In this document: one piece after another, positions 16,701-24,402 of the stretch | How positions within the stretch are numbered: position 1 is the first letter of the stretch | Layout of the letters: each line of letters begins with the position of its first letter | DNA from: M3007 sp964621185 | Lineage (GTDB): Bacteria; Bacteroidota; Bacteroidia; Chitinophagales; Saprospiraceae | Length of the DNA: 64,000 nucleotides | Direction: 5' to 3' | NCBI GenBank assembly: GCA_964621185.1 | Contig: CAZULM010000009.1 | Span: 1-64,000 of the forward strand | Made by a program: the position numbers and the translations under genes | Notes under the pieces: generated by a model | The model's database searches: none | Told to the model about the DNA's origin: nothing | The model's input: the letters and a program-made list of their open reading frames with translations, nothing else

Positions 16701-18506
16701 CTGAGCAACTGCCCAAAGGACACAGTGCTCTATACCAACAATTGCGAAGCCGTGGCCAACTGGCTTCCGCCGACTGCTTCCGACAACTGCGAGCTTGGCA
16801 CCGTTTCAGTCAGCATCCCATCCGGCTCTGTTTTCCCCGAAACTGTCACGGCCGTACACTACACGGCCTCCGACCTGTGGGGCAATACCGCAACCTGTGG
16901 GTTTACGGTGACCGTGATCGACATCGTGCCGCCCACATTCAGTGGCTGTCCCGACAACAAGACGGTCAATTCAGGCGGTGTCTGTGATGCCGTGGTGAGT
17001 TGGACGCAGCCTACTGCGACCGACAACTGCTCGCCCAACCCGATCGTGTATTCCGTGCCAATGCCCGGCAGCGTGTTCCCGGTGGGCTTCACCACGGTGA
17101 AGGTATTTGTGAAAGACCCCAGCGGCAACCAGGACACCTGCACCTTCGTGGTAGAGGTTATCGGCCCGGATATCGGCCTCACCAACCTGCCCGTCAGCCA
17201 GTCGTTCATCGGTTGTGAAGCCGTGGCAACCTGGAGCGCTCCCGTGCCAACGGGCATCTGCGGCCCCATTACCCTGAGCACTACCCATGAGCCGGGCGAT
17301 ACTTTTGGCATCGGTGTCACGGAAGTGCTGTACACCCTGTCCGATACCCTCGGGCATACGGTAACGACTTCCTTTACCGTGACGGTGACGGAATCCATCG
17401 CGCCGCAGTTCAGCTGCCCAATATCGCCCATCAAGGTCGATATCAGCGGGGCGGTGCTGTCCGACCCCTCGTCGTTCATCACGGCAACCGACACGATCAA
17501 TACCTGCACGGGCGTGGAGCTGGAATTCCTGTACCCCTCGGCCACCGACAACTGCAGTGTGCCACAAGTGACCCAGGCTTCAGGCCAGGCGACCGCCAGT
17601 GTGTTCTACATCGGTACGCACAACCTGAGCTTCCTGGCCAAGGATGATGCCGGCAATACCACCATGTGTGCCGTGAAAATAGAGGTGCTGCCCCTGTATC
17701 CGCTCGACCCGCAGGTTAGCGACAAGATCGCCTGCAAGGGCGACGAGGTCACCCTGTCGGCTACGGTGATACCGGGCGCCATCTACTCCTGGGCAGGGCC
17801 ACTTCAGAGCTATCCCGACAACAACAACATCCTTATACCCTCCATAGATTCTACCCTTACGGGCATCTATACGGTGTATGCGACGGTGCACGGCTGCCTT
17901 ACCCCACTGGATTCGGCACTGGTGCGCATCGGCCGCCAGCCCAAAGCCTTTGACGATACCAAATACGAAGTGGCGACCAACGAGATTCTGAGCAATTTCA
18001 ATGTGTTGCTCAACGACATTTATGAAACGGATGACTACGTGCTGAAGTTTTTGCCGCCGTTCCCCCCTGGCCTGATCGACCACGGCGACGGCTTGTTGTC
18101 GTTTGAAGCCGGGAACAAGAACGGGAACTTCTCTTTCTTCTATTCTCTTTGCTCCAAAGCTTGCCCCAACTTATGCGACATCGGCACGGTAACGATCGCC
18201 GTGCGCGAGCGGATATGCAGCTTCGTGCCCAACATCATTACCCCCAACGGCGACGGCCTCAACGATTTCCTGGCAATCCCCTGCCTCGACATCGAGCCGT
18301 ACCCGAACAACCACCTGATCGTGTACAACCAATGGGGCGCCAAGGTGTTCGAGGCCAACCCATACAGCAACGAGCCCGACAAAGCATGGCGCGGCACCTT
18401 GAACGGGAACCCAGGCCAGCCTCTGCCCGATGCCACATACTACTTTATCTTCAAGGCTACGCCAGATGATGGCGGGTTGAAAGGGTTTATTGAAGTGTAT
18501 CGGTAG
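10800..18506 (+). CDS. Giant secreted HYR-repeat protein with T9SS/gliding C-terminal domain
   Basis: A secreted protein of 2568 residues. Order of parts: signal peptide ending near A38; an N-terminal module (about 39-175) shared with the protein at 36354-37136; a SprB-like repeat (about 265-330, with FLWSNGKTTEDINGL and GTYTVTITDSKGC); HYR-type units; sixteen tandem units of about 80 residues, each with four cysteines (pattern VSC..DNC..GACP..DNCGN); several further HYR domains with DNC signatures; and a CHU_C/gliding-motility-associated C-terminal domain (FVPNIITPNGDGLNDFL ... VYNQWGAKVF ... GFIEVYR) that should direct type IX secretion. A clear terminator follows. It probably acts as an adhesin or matrix protein; the role is inferred from architecture. 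Confidence 0.92.
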   Translation: MFPFEKHFENRSLLPGLRLLPLVLLPIFVLLQPNDAAAKTHVFANKILASTNPFSLCPFGTDTIIIRDTFELNVNYEPILFGLPYEGKLIVDGGVLYWSSNVFLKLGVNARIILHKGGKIFPGGINDSQCNGLKTIYFDTNKLASCSGQNSLHAFSDVNTAGCFDVTGICCDAPILVQENSGYPNDLTLCQPGDSVTLSVRGSGTLNYNYLWMPSNLGPGVGPFTVAQHNNTVYSVSVTAIFDPYGAAPPYLLTCGSSALVRINPEIKGIATTTPVPCASSAVGAINLTPTGGTAPYKFLWSNGKTTEDINGLTAGTYTVTITDSKGCTGLKSATVATIDNTPPTLSCPASASGNAQPNLCTTTIPNIDATFSDNCPGAQLTYKITGATNLTGNGQLSNTVPFSTGVNNVEYKVNDGSNSVTCNFTVTVTDTQFPTASNPPVSTGFQCLADIPPADPGVVTTEADNCGTPTVTFLSQSVIGGLSCPGNPLIISRKYRVTDGSGNGITVTHFLHVADTTPPVFTSVPANTTVTCQTIPAVGVPTAVDNCTEIINITYQGEVRTNGPCPDTYTLTRTWRTADNCGNASTATQTILVQDLTPPVFSTVPSNVTVSCNAIPAVGTPAATDDCDASVSITYLGESKTNGACPDAYTLRRSWRATDNCGNTATAEQLITVQDVTAPTFTTVPANTTVSCESIPAVGNAVASDNCTAAPAVTYLGETKTNGACPGSYTLTRSWRATDNCGNSATATQLITVRDLTSPVFTSVPANTTVSCESVPPVGTPAATDNCDPSVSITYNGEAKTNGACPGAYTLKRQWTASDNCGNTKTAVQTITVQDLTKPVFTSVPANTTVSCDALPPVGSPVATDNCDPSVSIAYTGETKTNGACPGSYQLRRSWKATDACGNTATAEQVLTVQDVTKPVFTQVPANLTASCDAIPPVAAATAIDNCDPAVNVAYSGQQRIDGACPNNYTLRREWIATDNCGNTAKATQDITIQDVTPPVFSSVPAAMTASCEAIPPVGTPTATDNCTGVVSITYLGETVPGAGGSCPGNFALVRTWRATDACGNTATASQTITVQDVIAPVITATPANTTVSCAAIPPVGTPSATDNCDLSLTVTYNGDTRVNGACADSYTLLRKWTVADDCGNTATTVQTITVTDNTPPQFTSVPSAITVSCESIPPIGAPTATDDCASNVVITYNGEFRTDGACPDTYTLERRWTAMDNCGNTAKATQVISVRDITPPTFVFVPAATTASCDAIPPVGTPSATDNCDATVSISYSGETRVNGACPYSYQLQRVWVATDNCGNSSIASQTITVQDVTKPVFISVPAPALVECSNIPPVGIPVATDNCSPNVNITYLGETRIDDACPGQYKLVRSWSAKDDCGNTSIASQTISVQDVTKPTVLSVPPNATVSCEAIPPIGTPTASDNCDPSPSIVYNGATRTNGACPNSYSLQRKWTITDNCGNSSTAVQILTVEDNTPPVFISVPSNTAASCESIPQVVTPTATDNCAAAVNITYNGETKIDGACLDSYTLRRTWTAKDSCGNTATAVQMITVQDITAPNFTQIPSDITVNCDGIPNVGTPAAIDNCDAFVSISYSGQVREDGACVHSYLLRREWVASDNCGNTSKATQRITVQDKTAPEFTFVPGAVTVSCDNIPGVGNPTAKDNCDPAVTVTYLNEVRTNGNCPGNYTLKRNWLATDACGNSSPAFQIITVQDIVKPTFTFVPKDTTVNCNAIPAVGTPTATDNCTASPTILFEGETVMNSTSQDSYSLQRKWTAIDACGNMTTAIQMLIVQDTVKPNIQCPANIVRKANAADCAAIVTFSAPITSDNCSSSIVLSSTANSGASFPIGVTKVTMTATDNSGNMAACSFKVTVQDTTKPVLTNCPPNLTFTAPTNSCEAVVNWPAPNVSDPCDSYTIVPSVDIERGTTLPTGIYPNTYTATDTTGNSSNCKFVITVREDEAPVLSNCPKDTVLYTNNCEAVANWLPPTASDNCELGTVSVSIPSGSVFPETVTAVHYTASDLWGNTATCGFTVTVIDIVPPTFSGCPDNKTVNSGGVCDAVVSWTQPTATDNCSPNPIVYSVPMPGSVFPVGFTTVKVFVKDPSGNQDTCTFVVEVIGPDIGLTNLPVSQSFIGCEAVATWSAPVPTGICGPITLSTTHEPGDTFGIGVTEVLYTLSDTLGHTVTTSFTVTVTESIAPQFSCPISPIKVDISGAVLSDPSSFITATDTINTCTGVELEFLYPSATDNCSVPQVTQASGQATASVFYIGTHNLSFLAKDDAGNTTMCAVKIEVLPLYPLDPQVSDKIACKGDEVTLSATVIPGAIYSWAGPLQSYPDNNNILIPSIDSTLTGIYTVYATVHGCLTPLDSALVRIGRQPKAFDDTKYEVATNEILSNFNVLLNDIYETDDYVLKFLPPFPPGLIDHGDGLLSFEAGNKNGNFSFFYSLCSKACPNLCDIGTVTIAVRERICSFVPNIITPNGDGLNDFLAIPCLDIEPYPNNHLIVYNQWGAKVFEANPYSNEPDKAWRGTLNGNPGQPLPDATYYFIFKATPDDGGLKGFIEVYR
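12348..16194 (+). repeat. Sixteen tandem 240-bp coding repeats
   Basis: Sixteen in-frame units of about 240-243 bp encode the four-cysteine HYR-like modules. Each starts near a (T/K)P-P-(V/T)-F-x-x-V-P motif and ends at VQD. Units are similar but not identical (I/VPPVG, ATDNCD, NGACP, ATDNCGN recur), so the array is long established yet still a plausible substrate for recombination or assembly collapse. Confidence 0.88.
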
Positions 18507-18526
18507 GCTGTATCTTTTGTTTTTGG

Positions 18527-18566
18527 AAATGCACGATGTCCGTGAGGATATCGTGCATTTTTTTTT
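18527..18566 (+). terminator. Rho-independent terminator of giant repeat gene
   Basis: AAATGCACGAT (18527-18537) pairs perfectly with ATCGTGCATTT (18550-18560), and a run of nine T residues covers 18558-18566. It begins 20 bp after the stop codon of the 2568-residue gene. Confidence 0.9.
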
Positions 18567-18652
18567 GCGCGGCGGCCTCAATACTTTATCACATGCACTT
18601 CTTGGATATCATAGTCGTAATTACAGGGTTAACAAATATAAACTCAAAACAT

Positions 18653-18683
18653 TTTGTTTGTTTTAAAAACCCCTTTATCTTTA
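18653..18683 (+). promoter_or_regulatory. Bacteroidota-type promoter for Rpn gene
   Basis: TTTG at 18653-18656, then 19 bp, then TATCTTTA at 18676-18683. This fits the Bacteroidota -33/-7 consensus (TTTG, 19-21 bp, TAnnTTTG) with one mismatch. It lies 20 bp before the ATG at 18704, which supports that start. Confidence 0.6.
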
Positions 18684-18703
18684 CACTCAAAATAGTCAGC
18701 CCA

Positions 18704-19789
18704 ATGCCCAAAGCTCGAAAACGCCCCCGCAAGAAAGACCAGGCCCACGATGCCGTCTTCAAGACCTTTTTCAGCGATGCCACCATTGCCCGGAAATACC
18801 TGCTTCATTATACTGCTGAGCACATCCACAAGCAGGTCGATTTTTCGGTTTTTCGGAAAAGTGAAACTTCGTTCGTCAGCGGGCGCTTCGGCGTTTCCTT
18901 TTGTGACGTAGTTTACGAAACCCGGTTGTCCACAGGGCAACCCGCGCGGCTGCTGTTTCTTTTCGAGCACAAAAGCTATGTCCCTTCCGTGCCTATCCAC
19001 CTGCAATTGCTCGATTATCTGTTACAAATCTGGGAAGATGACTTGAAGCACAAGCGGGCATTGTCGGTTGTAATTCCCGTTGTCGTATATCATGGGGAGC
19101 AAAGCTGGGAACAAAAGCCGCTCAATGACTATTTTCCCGGTCTGCCCGATGACTGGCAGCAGTTTATACCCAACTTTCATTATTGGCTCACCGACTTAAG
19201 CCAAACACCTCAACAATTGATCCTTCAAAAGCGGGAAAGCGAGATACTGCGCAACTTGTTCTTAGCCTTGAAACTGGCAAGAAATGAGGCGCTGGTGCGG
19301 GAGAACTGGAAAAAAATCCTTACTTTTGGGGTGCGAATCACGCAGGACAACCGGGAGAAAATCCTTTTCCAATCGCTTACACTTTACCTTGTAAAACTTT
19401 TTGATATGCCACAGACTGAGATCAAAAACCTAAGCAAAGAATTGCCAGATGTCGAGAACAGCTGGGTGGACGCTATCCCTGAAATATTTGGCGAAAAATG
19501 GAAGAAAGCTGGGATGCGGAAGGGGATAAGGGAGGGGAGGAAAGTGGGCAGGGAAGAAGGTATCAAGGAAGGCATTAAAGAGGGCATTAAAGAAGGCATT
19601 AAAGAAGGCATTAAAGAAGGCATTAAAGAGGGCATTAAAGAGGGCATCATTAAAGGGGCTGAATTCGAAAAGCGAAACTTCACCCTTAAGACCATCCAGA
19701 GGTTTCCGGATTGGAGCGATGATGAGGTTGCCTTATTTGTGGGTGTTCCAGTAGAATATGTCGCCCAAATCAGGCAGGAAGTAGCATAA
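18704..19789 (+). CDS. Rpn family nuclease (PD-(D/E)xK, recombination-promoting type)
   Basis: A 361-residue protein. The ATG at 18704 follows a promoter-like element and starts the basic leader MPKARKRPRKKDQAHDAVFK; upstream codons are not protein-like. HDAVFKTFFSD and LLFLFEHKSYVPS match the Rpn/YhgA-like nuclease fold, the latter giving the E-x-K part of the active site; IPVVVYHGEQSWE is also typical. The C-terminus carries a glycine/lysine helix, (EGIK)n, encoded by a perfect-period 12-bp tandem repeat that could vary in copy number. Rpn proteins are DNA endonucleases linked to recombination and, in some cases, phage defence. No partner gene is visible. Confidence 0.85.
   Translation: MPKARKRPRKKDQAHDAVFKTFFSDATIARKYLLHYTAEHIHKQVDFSVFRKSETSFVSGRFGVSFCDVVYETRLSTGQPARLLFLFEHKSYVPSVPIHLQLLDYLLQIWEDDLKHKRALSVVIPVVVYHGEQSWEQKPLNDYFPGLPDDWQQFIPNFHYWLTDLSQTPQQLILQKRESEILRNLFLALKLARNEALVRENWKKILTFGVRITQDNREKILFQSLTLYLVKLFDMPQTEIKNLSKELPDVENSWVDAIPEIFGEKWKKAGMRKGIREGRKVGREEGIKEGIKEGIKEGIKEGIKEGIKEGIKEGIIKGAEFEKRNFTLKTIQRFPDWSDDEVALFVGVPVEYVAQIRQEVA
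19559..19642 (+). repeat. In-frame 12-bp tandem repeat (7 units)
   Basis: Seven head-to-tail copies of GGCATTAAAGA(A/G); the first is the variant GGTATCAAGGAA. The unit is a multiple of three, so copy-number changes alter the length of the C-terminal EGIK helix of the Rpn protein without breaking the frame. Confidence 0.9.
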
Positions 19790-19803
19790 TCAATATGCTT
19801 GCC

Positions 19804-22800
19804 CTACCGCTGATAAATCGTCCTAAACGGTACATCGATCCCCACCGCAACGAACGTGCGCGACGAGCGGAAGGATATTTCCTGGTCGCCCTCCTGCCGG
19901 AACTGCACCCCCGTGCGCCAGCCCGCCCCTATGTAGAACGGCGTGCGTTGTATGTTCCAGTGGAACTCTACGCCCGGTTTCAGCACATTCTTGAAGGTCA
20001 CTTTCTCTTCGCCGAAGTCGTTTCCGTCGTCGGCGCGGAAGCTGAGCATGGAGCCCAGGTCGAGGATGGTGGCATGCAGGGTGAACGACTGCTTGTGCTG
20101 CGGCTTCCTTCCCCATAGCCAGCTGTAGCTGATGCCGATGGGGATGCTGGGGGCCAGCGAATTGAAGTTGTCGTTGACGGTAGTTGTAGCCATCTGCCGG
20201 CTCCAGGTGTCCTGGCCGTAAGAAGCGCCCAGATAGGAATTGATGCTCACGCTCTGCGCCTTGGTGCGCTTTATGCGCGAGCTGCCGGGCTTGTCGGCCA
20301 AGCTGTTGAGCAGGTACTCCATTTCTGGCTTGGTCTTGGCGTCAACCAGACCCGCGATGAAATCGCCGTAATCCTGGAAAAAGCCGAGCAGCTTGGCCCG
20401 CTTGACGGGGGTTTTGTCTTTGTCGATCAAGTTGCTCAGGGTGGTCATCACCCGCAGCAGGGAAGCCACGGCGGAGCGGTGCTCGCCCACTTTGAGGTAG
20501 TAGAGGAAATCCATCACCTGCTTGGAAACACCCGGCACGGGCGCCAACTTTGGGTTCAGCTTTGCCAGAGAAACATAGGTGAAGGGCGTGTCAGGACTGG
20601 CAAAAAGCGGCAGTTGCAGCGCCCGGTTCAGGGTTTGCAACGTGGCCGTCAAGATGTCGTACAAGCGCTCTGTTCGCGTTTCCTTGGCACTTGCCGTATC
20701 TTTTTCGGCGGAATTTATTTGAGCAATATCCTCCAGGGTCAGCACGGCAAACTGCGCCGTCGCCGCTGCGGAGATGCTGTTGAGGTCGCGGATGCCGCCG
20801 AGCCGCTGTTGCAGCAAGCCTAAGCAGGCGGTGCGAAGTTTCGGGTCGGCAAAGGCGCGTTTCAGGCTGTCTTTTTGCATCCAGCCGTCTTTTGATTGCA
20901 GGCAGTAGAACAGTTGCGACAGCAAATCCGTCACCTGAAGCATGGGCTTCACGTTGTGCATCACTTTTTTTTGATGGCCGGCATGGGCGGCTTCCAACTG
21001 GTTCAGGCCCGTGCGCAGCGCCTGGAGTTTCCTTTCCAGCACATCGATCTGATCGACGATGGAATCGCTGGCCCTGGGGCGGCTTTCGCGCTGCAGGTAT
21101 TGCTGCAACGGGCTGTCAGCTTTGGCCACGCCGAGCCTAGACTCGAACTCGACCAGCCTGGCTTCAATCTGTTGCAGTTTGTTGCGCCTGCCCAACAGCG
21201 AATCCAATGGAGAGTGGGCGGCAATATCTGTGACAGAAAAACCTGCCTGCACCACGAACCCCAACTGCACCAGCGGCAACAAATTGGTGTTTGTCATGCT
21301 TTTCGAAGCCCAATAGCTGCGCATCTGCCCAATCAAATTTTCCAAGGTCTGCTGCTGCACCAGGGTTTGTGCCAACTGTTGCTCCACGCTGGCTATGTCG
21401 AACTTGTTGCGCCAGCTTTCAATGGCGTTCTCATAGGCTGCCAGGTCGGACTGCCAGTATCGGAGTATCTGCACGATCCCCATGTCGTTGTACCAGGCGC
21501 CCGTGAGGTTCTGCGCGAGCTGAAGGCCCGCCAGCCGCAATTCCTTGGGGGTATGGGCAGGGTTGAACAGCTCGTCGTAATCGGCGATGGTGTTGTATTG
21601 GTTGAAGGGCAGACTGTCGAAGCTGCCTTTCAACAGGTAGGGCAACAGGTCGAGGTTGAACACGGAGGATTTGTCGGCATTGCCCAACAGCACTTGAAGG
21701 TCGTACAGGGGCTTGTCGAGGTAGTTGTTTTGTTTGGGCGCTGTTGCCCTCGATGCGGGGAAAGCGAGCTTGGTGCTGCGCGCCTGGTTGTTCACGGCCC
21801 GCTCGGCACTGGCCAGGTTGTTCCAAACGGTGTAAACCTGTTGCATGAAATCGGCAGCTGCATCAGACATCGCCGTGTATTCCGGGCTGCTGCTGACGGG
21901 CGCGTCGGCCAGTTCCAAATTCAGGTTCGTGGCGGCGCTATGGTAGCGCTGGTACAGCTCGCGGTGGGTAAGCGGCACGATCTCTGCCAGCGGCACGTCG
22001 CCCTGCACCGACAGCGCGTACATCGAATACACCGTCATGATGTTGTAGAAAACGGGGTCTTCCTGCAGCTCGCCAAAATAGTCGTCGGTGAGGAACAGCT
22101 CGGGCAGGGTCATGGGCAAGTTTTGCAAGTCCTGGAAGAACGCCTGCCGCAAATTAGCCAAGAACGACTGGGAATATTCGTAGTTGGGCGTGCTGTACTG
22201 GGCGCGCACGTTGGGGAACAACATGCCGACCTGCGGCAGCTTTTTGTCGATGAGGCTTTCAAAAAAGGATTCCACCACTTCCTGTTTGGCTCGTTGCAGG
22301 ATGAATTCAAACAGGGTTTCTAAGATTTCCGTCTGCGAAAGCACGGTGCTGGGCGGCGCCTTGGTGATTTTGTTGGCAGCCATGCTCATGGCTCCGGCAT
22401 CCTGCAAGGGGGGCAGACGGCTATCCAGCAGGGAGCGACGCACCGACAGGTATTCCGACGGTGTGCGCGGGGCATCACCGTAGAGCTGGTTGCTGATGCT
22501 CGCCCGGTTGGGTGTTTGGATGCTGTCCCAGGCAGCTTGCCATGAGCTTGGGGGCGTTACGAGGCGGAAAAGGCTGTCCTGGCTGGTTTTTACCAGGTCG
22601 CGCAGCAGGGCATTTCCCTGGAGGTGCCCCAACACCCTTTCCACCTGCACCTGTTGGGGCGCGGCAATTTGGGTCGGTTCATCGTACAGGAAAAGGATGA
22701 TGAGGGCCTGTTGCCCGGCGGCGTTGCGCTGTTCCGGGCTCAGGGTGGTATCGCCCATAGCTTCCAAGGCCTGGAGCAGGTTGCGCCCGTCGGCGAGCAG

Positions 22801-22869
22801 GTTTTGTGCTGAAACGGTGGAAACAGCGCAAAAGAACAGGAGGGGTATGAGTTGTTTGATCGTTTGCAT
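19804..22869 (-). CDS. Large secreted protein of unknown function, possible outer-membrane barrel end
   Basis: A protein of 1021 residues from the ATG at 22869, which gives a signal peptide (MQTIKQLIPLLFFCAVSTVSA); the 24 codons upstream in frame overlap the preceding spacer and are rejected. The central 800 residues are mainly predicted helix with long Gln/Leu-rich stretches and possible coiled coil near residues 470-640. The last 140 residues (YLGASYGQDTW, IPIGISYSWLWG, YIGAGWRTGVQF) alternate like barrel strands and end in an aromatic/basic tail. I recognise no family. It follows the 240-residue gene by 37 bp on the same strand, probably in one transcript. Confidence 0.75.
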   Translation of the reverse strand: MQTIKQLIPLLFFCAVSTVSAQNLLADGRNLLQALEAMGDTTLSPEQRNAAGQQALIILFLYDEPTQIAAPQQVQVERVLGHLQGNALLRDLVKTSQDSLFRLVTPPSSWQAAWDSIQTPNRASISNQLYGDAPRTPSEYLSVRRSLLDSRLPPLQDAGAMSMAANKITKAPPSTVLSQTEILETLFEFILQRAKQEVVESFFESLIDKKLPQVGMLFPNVRAQYSTPNYEYSQSFLANLRQAFFQDLQNLPMTLPELFLTDDYFGELQEDPVFYNIMTVYSMYALSVQGDVPLAEIVPLTHRELYQRYHSAATNLNLELADAPVSSSPEYTAMSDAAADFMQQVYTVWNNLASAERAVNNQARSTKLAFPASRATAPKQNNYLDKPLYDLQVLLGNADKSSVFNLDLLPYLLKGSFDSLPFNQYNTIADYDELFNPAHTPKELRLAGLQLAQNLTGAWYNDMGIVQILRYWQSDLAAYENAIESWRNKFDIASVEQQLAQTLVQQQTLENLIGQMRSYWASKSMTNTNLLPLVQLGFVVQAGFSVTDIAAHSPLDSLLGRRNKLQQIEARLVEFESRLGVAKADSPLQQYLQRESRPRASDSIVDQIDVLERKLQALRTGLNQLEAAHAGHQKKVMHNVKPMLQVTDLLSQLFYCLQSKDGWMQKDSLKRAFADPKLRTACLGLLQQRLGGIRDLNSISAAATAQFAVLTLEDIAQINSAEKDTASAKETRTERLYDILTATLQTLNRALQLPLFASPDTPFTYVSLAKLNPKLAPVPGVSKQVMDFLYYLKVGEHRSAVASLLRVMTTLSNLIDKDKTPVKRAKLLGFFQDYGDFIAGLVDAKTKPEMEYLLNSLADKPGSSRIKRTKAQSVSINSYLGASYGQDTWSRQMATTTVNDNFNSLAPSIPIGISYSWLWGRKPQHKQSFTLHATILDLGSMLSFRADDGNDFGEEKVTFKNVLKPGVEFHWNIQRTPFYIGAGWRTGVQFRQEGDQEISFRSSRTFVAVGIDVPFRTIYQR

Positions 22870-22906
22870 ACGTCGAGATTTGGCTTGAAAAGGCAAGTTC
22901 GATAAC

Positions 22907-23629
22907 TCAGGCGCCGCCCAATTTGGTTTGGATAAAGGCATCGAGGCGGTTATAGCGTATCTTGAACTGCGGCACGTCGGGCGCTGCGGCGATGTCGCTG
23001 CCAGAGGCGTTGAGGGTGTCGCGGTCGTTGGCGGTGCCGGTGATCGTGTTGCTCAGCAGCCCGCTGTCGTAACGGTTGGTCAGGTCGGTGTGGCGGGTCT
23101 GCATGGCGGGGAAATCCGGGTCGTCGAACAGGTCGATGCCCGCTGCCTCGAACTGGTTGATGCGCTGGTCAATCTTCCGGTCGGCAAGCAGGAGGGCGTT
23201 GCGCACTTCGGCGTTCATGCTGTTGTTGGCCGCTCCGGTACTCTCCAGCACCATAGCCCCTTTGGCCATGGGTGCGTCGTCGGCGCTGCTCCGTTTGGCG
23301 GTCAGGATGGTTTCGAGCAGGGCTTCCAGCGCGGTCAACTGATGGAGGATTTCGGCAAAATCGCTGTTGCCAAAAGCGCGGAGCGTGGCGACCTGCGCCT
23401 GCAATTTGGGCAGGTCGAATTCGATGACCTCTATCCACACGGCGGGCCTGTCCAGTTTCATAAAAGCGCCTTCCATTTCACTTTTGAGGGCGCGGACATC
23501 GCCGCTTTTGATGGTGCGGCCGCTGGCGTTTTTTTTGCCGATGGATGCCTCCAGGATGGGCAGTTTTTCAAAGTAGGCTTTTTTGGCCTCGGTATAGGCG
23601 GAGAACAAAGTTGGGTTGACGTTTGGCAT
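22907..23629 (-). CDS. Unknown helical protein paired with large secreted protein
   Basis: A 240-residue, mostly helical protein without signal peptide or membrane segment. It starts MPNVNPTLFSAYTEAKKAYF and contains an acidic/aliphatic helix (LHQLTALEALLETIL) and a C-terminal YNRLDAFIQTKLGGA. It is the first gene of a likely two-gene operon with the 1021-residue secreted protein 37 bp downstream. Upstream lies a duplicated 19-bp sequence (23680-23717). Function unknown. Confidence 0.7.
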   Translation of the reverse strand: MPNVNPTLFSAYTEAKKAYFEKLPILEASIGKKNASGRTIKSGDVRALKSEMEGAFMKLDRPAVWIEVIEFDLPKLQAQVATLRAFGNSDFAEILHQLTALEALLETILTAKRSSADDAPMAKGAMVLESTGAANNSMNAEVRNALLLADRKIDQRINQFEAAGIDLFDDPDFPAMQTRHTDLTNRYDSGLLSNTITGTANDRDTLNASGSDIAAAPDVPQFKIRYNRLDAFIQTKLGGA

Positions 23630-23679
23630 GGTGTTTTATCGTGTTCAAATGGTGAATACCAGGCGTGAATGTACTGCGC

Positions 23680-23717
23680 TATGTGGTAAAAAAACACCTA
23701 TGTGGTAAAAAAACACT
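23680..23717. repeat. 19-bp tandem duplication
   Basis: Two adjacent copies of TATGTGGTAAAAAAACAC(C/T) in the divergent spacer between the 240-residue gene and the SRPBCC gene. They could be a paired regulator site or a simple slippage duplication. Confidence 0.6.
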
Positions 23718-23788
23718 TTTGAACAAATAATGGGCATGGAAATGAACAAAAGCCTTCCGCAATTTTGCCCCACTAAAACACCTAATCC

Positions 23789-24274
23789 ATGCCAAACAAA
23801 TCGTATCATTTTATTACCCGCTGGTCGGTAAAAGCCACCTGTGCCGAAGTGTATAACATCCTCAAGGAAGCCGACGACCTGCCCCGCTGGTGGCCCAGCG
23901 TGTACCTCCACGTAAAAACCCTCGAACGCGGCGATGCCGACGGGCTGGGCAAGCTCGTGTCGCTGCACACCAAGGGCTGGCTGCCCTACTCCCTGCGCTG
24001 GCAATTCCGGGTCACGGAGGTGCACCCGCACGACCATTCCGGGTTCTCGCTGGAGGCGATGGGCGACTTTGTGGGCCGGGGCGTATGGACGTTTACCCAG
24101 GCGGGCGACAATTGCGAAATTGTGTACGATTGGCGCATTGAAGCCGAGAAGCCCCTGTTAAAGTACCTGTCTTTTTTGTTGAAACCGGTTTTTTCGGCCA
24201 ACCACGAGTGGGCGATGCGGAAGGGCCTGGAAAGTTTGGAGCGGGAGTTGCTGCGCAAGCGGGAGGCTGTATAG
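23789..24274 (+). CDS. SRPBCC / polyketide cyclase-like protein
   Basis: A 161-residue protein of the START/SRPBCC hydrophobic-cavity fold. It starts with the typical strand and helix (FITRWSVKATCAEVYNILKEADDLPRWWP would span residues 8-36) and contains GRGVWTFTQAGDNCEIVYDW in the last strands and a long C-terminal helix (WAMRKGLESLERELLRKR). Members bind lipids or aromatic ligands; the ligand here is not predictable. It is monocistronic, and its last codon and stop overlap the dispersed 28-bp motif at 24270-24296. Confidence 0.8.
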   Translation: MPNKSYHFITRWSVKATCAEVYNILKEADDLPRWWPSVYLHVKTLERGDADGLGKLVSLHTKGWLPYSLRWQFRVTEVHPHDHSGFSLEAMGDFVGRGVWTFTQAGDNCEIVYDWRIEAEKPLLKYLSFLLKPVFSANHEWAMRKGLESLERELLRKREAV

Positions 24275-24296
24275 CCAACGCAACGTGGTTGTGAAA
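24270..24296 (-). repeat. Dispersed 28-bp motif, copy 2
   Basis: Reverse-strand copy of the motif at 24-51 and 63808-63835 (TTTCACAACCAC-GTTGCGTTGGCTATA). It begins inside the last two codons of the SRPBCC gene and continues into the spacer before the amidase gene. Confidence 0.5.
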
Positions 24297-24402
24297 CCCT
24301 GATCACCTATTCTTTTGAAAATCAGATGTGCTTAATCACTCAAATCATACAAATCACTTTAATCACAGTATATCTTGCCGCCCGTAAAAAACACCGCACA
24401 AC

